A DNA stretch of 64,000 bases, from NCBI RefSeq assembly GCF_049243985.1, contig NC_135384.1:15310501-15374500 (forward strand), in the 5' to 3' direction. The DNA comes from Paroedura picta. Lineage: Eukaryota; Chordata; Lepidosauria; Squamata; Gekkonidae. Positions 55,236 to 64,000 of the stretch are shown here, piece by piece. The position numbers and the translations under genes were made by a program. Within the stretch, counting starts at the first letter, position 1, and each line of letters starts with the position of its first letter. The notes beneath the pieces are model-generated. The model was given only the letters and a program-made list of their open reading frames with translations. It made no database searches and was not told the DNA's origin.

Positions 55236-55618
55236 GGCTCCATCCCATGTCCCAAACCGCCAGCTGTATGAAGATGCAATATACCTTCTACCTTCTTGAC
55301 CTGGGCCTCCACAGTTAGGGAGGCGTCAGTAGTCACACCCAAATTCCTGACCTAGTCTTAAGTTGCGTCACTGCCAGGAATGGTAGTCATGCTTCCTGAT
55401 CCACCCCCCTACCTCCTAGCCACAGGACCTCTTTCTTGGAGGGGTTGAGTTTCAGGCAGCTCCGCTCAAGCCATTCAGTCACTGCTTTCAAACATCTGGC
55501 GAATGGTTCCGGGGGGGGGGGAGTCGGGCAGCTGTCCATGAGGGTGTCATCTGCATATTGTTGACAACCCTGATGTATAGAATAGTAGCCTGACATATAG
55601 AAATCCATCAATTAAAGC
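55236..55618 (-). mobile_element. L2-type LINE fragment
   Basis: The minus strand decodes as GCQQYADDTLMDS (catalytic YADD box), then AVTEWLERSCLKLNPSKKEV and LGGRG, parallel to the L2 piece at 19565. A G run interrupts it. Confidence 0.7.
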
Positions 55619-56704
55619 TATTGTTGAAAATACAGAGGTATAGATATGGTCAGATAATAGATAAATGCATCTGAAAAGACTGCTAAAGAATGCTTTCCTG
55701 AGCATAAGCTAATTCTAGTCCTGCTTTTTATTATTATTGTTGTTGTTCTTGTTGTTATCAATATTAATATTAATATTAATATCAATATTGATTAATATTG
55801 ATGTTTCTATTTCCTACCACTTCCAGAACTGGCTCGTGGCAGGTTACAATTCTCCTGTTGTGATCCCTTAAGCCTTCATTTCAGAATTTTACAGGAAGTA
55901 TTCTAATTTTAAGTCAATAAGTTGCAGAAAGAATTTGTGGAGGACTTGATGGGGCAGTCAAGAATTAGGAAAGAACCCCACCTGCACAGTATAAGAGAAA
56001 AATAATTGCTGGAAAATATCCTTTTGAATGTTGGTAATTGGCAATCACTGATTCATTCAGAACCGCATCCACCTCATCAAGCAGGTAATTTTAATATGTC
56101 TCTTTGGGCTCTATTTAAAATGAAAGTCTTTGCAAATGGCCTATGCTGAATCTCAGCTCCTCTCGCAGGGGCTTATTAAAAACATATCAGCAGCTATTGG
56201 TATAATTTCCCCTGAATTTACACTCTGTCAGGATTTAGCCCATTACTTGAGGTAACTAGACACATAGTGGGCCCTAAGGTCTTTCTCAGTGGGGTTTTAA
56301 TGAAACTAAGGAAAATGGCTCTTTGATTATAACACTTAATGAGACCTCATGGGATTTCCAGTGTGTGAAAGTAAACTTTCAGAACCATGTCCTTAGCAGT
56401 GTAAACCAGCATTATTCTATTAATTTCTATACAGTTAACTATGCTTGCTTAATACATATGAATCTCTAATGTTCCAAATGCATTTTTTTAAATCAAAGGC
56501 AGACTGATAATTTTTTTAATTTCTTGAAGTCTTCTCTTACTAATATTCTTGCATTTTTATCTCAGTCTTTCTCCAGTCCTGGACACCTACTAAAGCTAAG
56601 TTGCAGAAAAGGTATCATGTAAATATCCAGGGCCTAATCAAAGTTTGCACATTGTACATATAGAAAATGCCAGATTGACTCTGGATATGCCTAACTAAAC
56701 CTCA
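55619..56704. other. Spacer with no gene recognised
   Basis: Has an AATATT simple run at 55758-55803. Otherwise unremarkable AT-rich sequence. Confidence 0.4.
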
Positions 56705-57240
56705 GTTTCATAGAATCATAGAATCATAGAATCATAGAGTTGGAAGGGGCCATACAGGCCATCTAGTCCAACCACCTGCTCAACGCAGGATCAGCCCTAA
56801 GCATCCTAAAGCATCCAAGAAAAGTGTGTATCCAGCCTTTGCTTGAAGACTGCCAGTGAGGGGGAGTTCACCACCTCCTTAGGCAGCCTATTCCACTGCT
56901 GAACTACTCTGACTGTGAACATTTTTTTCCTGATATCTAGCCTATATCGTTGTGCTTGAAGTTTAAACCCATTACTGCGTGTCCTCTCCTCTGCAGCCAA
57001 CAGAAACAGCATCCTGCCCTCCTCCAAGTGACAACCTTTCAAATACTTAAAGAGAGCTATCATGTCCCCTCTCAACCTCCTTTTCTCCAGGCTGAACATT
57101 TCCAAGTCCCTCAACCTACCTTCATAGGGCTTGGTCCCTTGGCCCCAGATCATTTTCATTGCTCTCCTCTGTACCCTTTCAATTTTATCTACGTCCTTCT
57201 TGAAGTGAGGCCTCCAGAACTGCACACAGTACTCCAGGTA
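56705..57240 (-). mobile_element. CR1 LINE, 5'-truncated
   Basis: ATCATAGA repeats and tail at the left. The open frame on the minus strand covers the last 139 codons of ORF2 (QFWRPHFKKDVDKIERVQRR to THFSWML). Slightly diverged from the copies at 46030 and 50050. Confidence 0.92.
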
Positions 57241-57629
57241 CAGTACTTCAGTGTCCTTTTGTATAGTGCAGAGTTGGAAGCTGGCCTGGAGGGGGAACTG
57301 TCATGTCCCTTTAACAAACAGTTCGCAACAACTGAAGCTTTTTAATGTCATGGAGTTGAAAACATCACCCAATAAAAGCATATCCATTTAGACCCAACAG
57401 CTAACACTCCAGATTGTTGGAAAATACACACATACAAGGGAAAAAAATGGGTTTTCAATTGATAGAGCTAATCCACACAGTGTCCAGTCACCTAAGGCAG
57501 TGATTTGATAGAGAGAATTAGGTAGACAGGTGTTTGCTCCCAAATTAAGCCAAAGTGTGAGGTGAAACCTTCTAAGAAAGAGAAGGTGAAACTTGGTCTA
57601 CTTGTAAGAGGAAATCGGGGAGTACTTAG

Positions 57630-57912
57630 AATCACAGAATCATAGAGTTGGAAGGGGCCACACAGGCCATCTAGTCCAACCCCCTGCTCAACACAGGATT
57701 AGCCCAAAGCTTCCTAAAGCATCCAAGAAAAGTGTGTATCCAATCTTTGCTTGAAGACTGCCAGTGAGGGGGAGCTCACCACCTCCTTAGGCAGCCTATT
57801 CCACTGCTGAACTACTTTGACTGTGAAATTTTTTTCCTGATATCTAGTCTATATCCTGATATCTAGCCTATATCGTTGTACTTGTAGTTTAAACCCATTA
57901 CTGCACGTCCTT
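57630..57912 (-). mobile_element. CR1 LINE 3' end, 5'-truncated
   Basis: Same tail and C-terminal coding as its neighbours. Contains a local duplication of cctgatatctag (57836 and 57856). About 390 bases separate it from the previous CR1 in the same orientation. Confidence 0.9.
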
Positions 57913-58930
57913 CCTTATCCCAAGATACAAGTGTTTTGAAAGAGCTCCGAGTTAACTCAGAAAGGGAGGTCAAGGGACTTCTAGAAGATAAAGTACAGGT
58001 AAAATTAATTTGTTAGTATAAATGCCTTAGTGCCATTGTGACTAAGGGGTTTAAGTAAAAAGATGGTTCTGCTCTGCCCAGTTGACTTTGCTGGTGTATG
58101 ACCGTAATAAAGATATGTCTGTCTACTCTGCCCAGATGATCCCAGGACTGAACAAAACCAAAGAGATTTAACTGTGACAGGGTGCTTCATTCTTGGAGGG
58201 AAAATTTTACAGTAGGGTGTAGAGAAATATCCATCATAGCAGTTTTGAGATTCCTTAAGTAGAGTATGGTGGGCTTTAAAACTCAACTCTTTCTTCTAAG
58301 GGCTCTACATAATCTAAAAAAATCTTGCCAGGGACCAAACGTCATCTGGCAAAGTGCAGGGGCCACTAGAAAAAGTTACTGGGCATGTCGAGAACAGCCA
58401 AACAATCTGTAGACCACATGAGGAAGAGCAAAATTTTCTTGAGGGGGATAGATAGCATTAGGAATTGCTACAAATTAAACATATATTAAACAAACAATTA
58501 GAAGACCAGTTTAAAAGTTGACTAGCTTGATAGTTCAAGGAAAGGATATAGATATGATCCAGTGTCATGGTCCTACTATCCATGTTTAGTTAGGAATATG
58601 TCATAGAATTTACTCTCAAGTGAATTCACACAGGATTGTGCATGATCCTATCTGTGCGCATAACTGAATGCCATTACATTCAATGCCATTACAGTCAATT
58701 ATACTTATTTCCCCCAACTTAGCAGTCTTATGCATTGCTCCGCATGCTCCACCAACAGAGACCAATTTCAGAGCCAGGTGCATTAAACCCCAGAGGGGGC
58801 GCAATCATGCAGAATATGGTTGGGAAGCATAGCCCCCCTCTTCACACCCGCACCAGGCCCATCATTGTCCATTGGGCTATCGACATGATTTATATATGGT
58901 CATATCACCAAATATATGGTCATATCACCC
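57913..58930. other. Spacer with no gene recognised
   Basis: Includes a short direct repeat atatatggtcatatcacc at 58893-58930. Otherwise unremarkable. Confidence 0.4.
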
Positions 58931-58934
58931 ACTT

Positions 58935-59203
58935 CAGGAGAGCCAGTTCAGTGTAGTGGTTAGGAGCCTGGCACGCCAGGTTTGATTCTGCACTCCACCA
59001 CATGCAGCCAGCTGAATGACCTTGGGCTCACCACGGCACTGATAAAACTATTCTAATCAAGCAGTGATATCAGGGCTCTCTCAGCCTCACCCACCTCACA
59101 GGGTGTCTGTTGTGGGGAGAGGAAAGGGAAGGTGACTGTAAACTGCTTTGAGACTCCTTCGGGTAGAGCAAAGCAGCATATAAGAACCAACCTTCTTCTT
59201 CTA
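58935..59203 (+). repeat. tRNA-derived SINE, full length
   Basis: Best preserved copy: head agagccagttcagtgtagtg, B-box-like ggtttgattc, cagccagctgaatgaccttg, ctcacagggtgtctgttgtg, agcagcatataagaaccaac and a short (TTC)n tail. It can serve as the reference for the other fragments. Confidence 0.9.
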
Positions 59204-61513
59204 AGTGTTTAACAATTTAAAAAAAAATTAAAAATTAATTAACTCCCACCCATTCTTCTTCTTCTTCTTCTTCTTTATCCACTGGATTGTGTCACTATTG
59301 TTACTACTGGAAGCAAAAATTGGTCCTACCCAGTAGCCATATCAGGTAGAGATTAGTGGATTTTCTAAGGCAGGAACGGGTCTGCTATGTATGGCTTTAG
59401 AGCCAATGGGGCTCAGTGTGAAATCAAATTTGGCTCTTTAGAAAAGAGAATGAAATCTTTACATTAAGGTGCACTACATTTTGGGGGAATGGCAGCCAAA
59501 GGTTTTTCATGAGAGTAACAGCAGAATTCTAAAGTCAATGGGCTTAGATGGGAGTAATTCTGTTAAGGACAAACGTTGAAAAGGTGCCAGGAATCTAAAC
59601 ACACACTATGTTCAGATTTATGCCATCACAGTAAAAAAATCACAGAAGGCACTGTCTATTGTGTGAGACTTTCAAGTGTGCTACTTCCCAATAAATGATG
59701 TGTAAAAAACAGTCTCTTGGCCTCAGAAACGTTATGGGTTCCTAAACAACATATCAAATGCCAGTATGTTGTACATTTTCAGTTACACAGAGACTGTTTA
59801 GCTCTTGTTCCAGATGTTGACATAGATTAGCCTTTGAAAAGCTGCTGATCCTTGGTACATATTCCATAGAGATTATTGTGTTTGTCTGTAGGAGAAGAAT
59901 AAAACAGGAGACTAATGGTACCCTCCATGTCCTGCACACAGAACCTGCCCCAATCTCAAAGTCACTGTGCATTGGTGGGAGGTCCAACAATTGTGAGGCC
60001 TCCATAGTCCATTGTTTGTGATCTCCTACTTTATATACTCTACCACCTATCACAACCTTTGTCACACAGGAACAGGGATATAGGTAGGGCAGGCGGTCAC
60101 ACTTTGCTACCCATCTTATATCTCTTTTTAATAAAGAATCAAGAACAAATTAGGACTTGTGAGATGTATCTCATTTCCCTCTCCCCCGCTATTTCCTATT
60201 TTGCTTTCTTAAAAGCCCATGTAGTCTTTCCCTTTTTTCTGCCTTATTCTCTCCTCCCCATCCATCAGCAAACCTACCCCCCCACTCCATTTTTAATTTG
60301 CCATCCTTCCCTCTCTCACAACCTTCTACCCAGGAAAACTATGGCTCAGTTGCACAGGACTTGCAACCCACTTTGCCTTCCCTTATCTTGCCCACATTAC
60401 TTCATTTCCCTCTCTACACGGCATCCCTATATTCTCACCATTAGCTACTTCTTTGTCTCGTGCTGTTACTTACTCAAGTCCAGGTATGACTTTTAGCAGG
60501 AGACGGAACATCTTGTTCAATAATCAAATGATTGTTAAATACTGTGACTGAAGTGAGCAGGGATGGGGCCCCAAGCATTAAAGAAAAGAATGGAGACTAA
60601 CAGAGAACCAACCCATTAATGTTTTCTTTCTCATTAATCATAGAAATCATATAAGCTAGGATGCCAACATAGATTTGGACTTGTGTACATCTATTCATCA
60701 ATAATAGTTTCCACTGTTAGGAAGGCTGAAGAGTCAGCACTAGTCAGTCAGGGTGAGGCAACCAAGTTTACCAGTGCCATGTGGTATCAGGTAAGATGAC
60801 ATCTCTCACCTTCCAAAAGCATCTTGCTACATGCATCAGGTGTTCCATATCCAGGTGGCCCCTTGGGACACCTAGAACTAGTAAGTCAGATATTTGGATT
60901 CATAGTTTGCATTATCTTCACAGGTTAGTCCACAGGGAAGTCTACATTGGTAGCCTGCGGATTGCATGTGCTGGGTTACAGCAAGAGAGGCATTGGAAGA
61001 CTTCCCAGTAGTCTTCTTCATTCCCAGTAGAAGCTTCTTGGAAGACTTTTCTACTCACATCTCAATCAATCCAGAAGGATCATAAAGTCTTATGCTTGCA
61101 TTCTGCATTCTTAATGAACAGCAATGTCAAAAGATCCATTGAGATCCCCCCCCCACATACACACATAAGATTACATTAGAATTCTTATGCTCCAGATTGA
61201 CAGGTCAGTGTGTTGTGCAATACAAACTTTTCACTTGATATTGACTGTCTCCAGAGGAGACATAGTTACAAATGTGTAGAAAGGTCTAATGTAGACCTTC
61301 TCATAATCCTTCAGAGGGTAGCATTGCTAGCCACTGTATCTGCGCCTATGTTAAGAATGGCTAACCATGACTTCAGTCTCTAAACCCTGTGACCATTAAA
61401 AAGCTTCAACCACCTAAACAGAAGGGGAAATTATATAGCCATATATTATAGCCATATATAACAGTGCCATCTTTTATTCTGAGAAGCCTATAGAGAGAAT
61501 ATTACTTTTGTCC
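59204..61513. other. Spacer downstream of an OR gene
   Basis: A second (TTC)n lies at 59253-59274 and a C-rich run near 61147. No gene, transposon end or RNA gene recognised in about 2.3 kb. Confidence 0.4.
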
Positions 61514-62506
61514 TTAATTTTTTCTTCTCTCACAGATGTATTTGCCTAGTTCAAATATGAATCTTTTCTTCCCCTTCAGCCTCCCCAGGGCATCTTTGAA
61601 TTCTTTGTTCCTCAGACTATAAATCATGGGATTCAACATGGGAGTAATTATGGAATAAAAGAGAGCAACCAGCCGATCTATATTCTCAGCGTGGCGGGAT
61701 TTGGGATGCAAGTACATGGCACTGGCCGAGCAATAGAATAAGGTGACCACAATGAGATGGGATGAGCAGGTGGAGGAAGCTTTGCGTTTACCTTCTGCCG
61801 ATGGAATTTTAAGTACTGTGAAGATTATGCGAATGTAGGAAACCAAGACGAGTAGGAATGGCGATAACGTGATGAGAACACTTAAAGCAAGAATTGACAT
61901 TTCATTCTTGGTGGTGTCAGCACAAGCCAACTTCAGCACTGGTGGTATATCACAGAAGAAGTGATTGATTTTGTTGGGGCCACAGTAGGGCAGCGTAAAG
62001 ATCCAAACCACATTGCCGAGGGGCATCAACATTCCACAGAGCCAAGATGTGACTGCCATCTGAGCACAAGCTTTTTGGTTCATGATGACTGGGTAACGCA
62101 ATGGGCAACAGATAGCCGCGTAGCGGTCATATGCCATGACGGCCAGCAGATAGCACTCCACGGTACCAAGGGAGAGGAGAAAATACATCTGGGCAGCACA
62201 GCCAGCAAAGGAGATGCTCTTGACTTCAGATGCAAAGTTGGCCAGCATTTTGGGGAGGGTTACTGTAGTGTAGCAAATCTCAAGGAAGGACAGGTTCCTC
62301 AGGAAAAAATACATGGGAGTATGAAGGGCTGAATCAAGCAAAGTAAGGATGATAATGAGGCCATTTCCCAAAAGAGTGAGGCTATACATAGTGAAGAATC
62401 CCATGCAGAGTACTATTTGTATTCCAGAATTATTGGAGAATCTGATGAAAATGAAGTCAGGTCGTAGGGTATGGTTTATCAGTTTAAACTCTCTGATAGA
62501 ATTCAT
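61514..62506 (-). CDS. Olfactory receptor, class II, OR6/OR10-type, divergent
   Basis: Intact OR of 330 residues, longer than the usual 310 because both ends are extended. A 3' splice site (CTTGTTTCCCAG) sits directly before the ATG, supporting MNSIREF as the start. Motifs: NHT glycosylation site at 11-13, GN at 47-48, PMYFFL at 64-69, MAYDRYAAIC at 124-133 (A where V is usual), INHFFCDIPPVLKLAC, KASSTCSSHL (S for the usual F) and PMLNPMIYSLRN. The basic tail after the last helix ends GKYICERRKN. Two departures from otherwise strict motifs suggest either a separate subfamily or relaxed constraint, but no stop or frameshift is present. Confidence 0.92.
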   Translation of the reverse strand: MNSIREFKLINHTLRPDFIFIRFSNNSGIQIVLCMGFFTMYSLTLLGNGLIIILTLLDSALHTPMYFFLRNLSFLEICYTTVTLPKMLANFASEVKSISFAGCAAQMYFLLSLGTVECYLLAVMAYDRYAAICCPLRYPVIMNQKACAQMAVTSWLCGMLMPLGNVVWIFTLPYCGPNKINHFFCDIPPVLKLACADTTKNEMSILALSVLITLSPFLLVLVSYIRIIFTVLKIPSAEGKRKASSTCSSHLIVVTLFYCSASAMYLHPKSRHAENIDRLVALFYSIITPMLNPMIYSLRNKEFKDALGRLKGKKRFIFELGKYICERRKN

Positions 62507-64000
62507 CTGGGAAACAAGAACAGAAGAGGGAAACTAAGCAAGTCATTTGTGCAACCGTTTAATGAATCCAACCATCTTTCCCATTGGTAATAAATGAGGA
62601 GGGGTCCCATTGCCCTTGCATGGAGGCTATGCTGGGGATCGTGGGACCTAACTGGGCACGAAAGGACAAAACCCTGACCAGGAGTCACCCAAAATGTATT
62701 AATTTAACCTATAGCCATCTCACCCATCCCTCCATTGTTACCTCCATCTTACCCATCCCTCCCTTGAGAAGGTCCCAGGGTGGCTTACATCAATCAATAA
62801 AAAACCCAGACAAAATTAAGATTAAGATACAATAAAACCAATACAATCTAACTCCAATGTCCCTACAACCTGGCAGTTAAGATGTCCAGTTACTGGCCAG
62901 GCACAGAGTGGAGGATGATGTGGTTTCAGTTGGGGAACCATTGGATTTTATTGGTGATCTCTGGCCTCAATTAAATGCCTAGTCAAAGAGTACCATTTTA
63001 CATGCCCTATGGAAATTAGAAAGCTCTGTGAGGGCTCGTACCTTTGATAGCAACTCTTTCCATCAGTTTGTAGTCATGCCCTTTGTTCTCTTCCCCAACT
63101 GGTGCAATACTTGTGGAATCCCTTGGTGATCTATTTCCTTTTGATCACAGTATATACATACAATACATACATACAATTCCACGCAACTTCTCTCCCCATG
63201 AAGCAACAACCTTTGGAAAGTTCAACTTACGTTTCAAAATGAATCTTAAATAAAGGCTTACCTCTGAGTTGAGGACAAGCATTGGTGTCCACTGTTTGGA
63301 GTGAGTGCCTCTGTGTTTCTAAACAACATTTCATTCATTATGTACTGACTCTGTGGGGGGGTGGTTTCCCTGTGGGCTCTGATGAGACAAGAAAAGAAGT
63401 TAATCTAAGAATATCCTGTAATATGCAGCTGTTAATGAAGCTCTATTAAAGAGCAGGTCACAAGTGTATAGTTCATGCTTGCCATGGTGTTTTAGATCAA
63501 AATGGGTTGAATCAACTCAGTGTTTCAGGTGGCTAAAAAAAAAGGACTGGGTCCATTTTGTTCATTCCCAGAGTGTACTCTTGATATCATTGAGATTCAG
63601 TTGTTTTTCTTAAACTCATTTGGTCTATATTCTTCATGTCTCATCTGATGGTGGCCATTTCTAATGGGGCCACCCATTAGTGCAACCTCATGCTACATTT
63701 CTTTCACCTCTGGACCCTGGATGCTCTTCTAGCCTAATGAGATGAGAAGGTGACTGGCCTCTCTGCTTCTGAAATCAATCACATACATAGATGTAGACAT
63801 TAACAGAAATATATAAATGCAGATTCAGCTTTGGTCCTTTTGTCTTGTAAAATAAATCAGAGATGTATTGCTTAGCCTTGGGATTATAGGCAGATTTTTC
63901 CATCGATCAGCCCACTCAGTTTTCTGTCCTTGAATAACAGTCATGGCAAATTATAGTTTCATGGATTGGATTCAACCAACTTTAATACTGGGGGATGAGT
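62507..64000. other. Spacer to the window end
   Basis: 62720-62865 holds a decayed dispersed repeat (gtcccagggtggcttacatc, then A-rich). The presumed untranslated first exon of the OR gene may lie here but cannot be placed. No gene recognised. Confidence 0.35.

Noticed and set aside
60059-60496. 145-residue open frame in a pyrimidine-rich stretch
   Set aside because: Low-complexity composition (Pro, Ser, Leu, Tyr) with no domain, splice context or relative in the window.

Overview
The window reads as nuclear DNA of a squamate reptile. The repeats support this: Sauria-type SINEs with the BovB-like tail, tRNA SINEs ending in (TTC)n, CR1 with ATTCTATG tails, L2 and Vingi-like LINEs, and hAT-like MITEs. 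A six-exon type-2 vomeronasal receptor (V2R) gene lying among tetrapod class II olfactory receptor (OR) genes fits as well. A gecko is my best guess, but this is inference from repeat style and the species cannot be fixed by eye.

Layout. Positions 1-17000 hold a diverged tandem duplication. Each unit carries one intact OR gene on the minus strand (5831-6763 and 15136-16068, about 93% identical proteins). The first unit also holds a broken OR remnant (7575-7985). The two units differ by later SINE, CR1 and GC-rich insertions and by a change in block order. Positions 18633-29719 (minus) hold a V2R gene whose six exons join in frame, giving a predicted 871-residue receptor. Its introns contain an L2 fragment, SINEs and a broken Vingi-like LINE. 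Two related OR genes follow on the minus strand (31672-32688, 38011-38946), then one on the plus strand (44841-45770).

Positions 46000-58000 are mostly repeats: four CR1 copies (one with a 707-codon open frame), Vingi-like pieces, LTR-like fossils, a Sauria SINE, L2 fragments and a compound microsatellite. A last OR gene lies at 61514-62506 (minus), followed by unremarkable DNA.

Together this is a chemosensory receptor neighbourhood: six intact OR genes, one OR pseudogene and one apparently intact V2R. The ORs are single-coding-exon seven-helix receptors for volatile odorants. The V2R is a class C receptor with a large extracellular binding module, typically used for peptide-like cues in the vomeronasal organ. 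I saw no operons, CRISPR arrays or free-standing RNA genes. No clearly new biological system was found; the more interesting signals concern duplication history, an unusual OR N-terminus and nested repeats.
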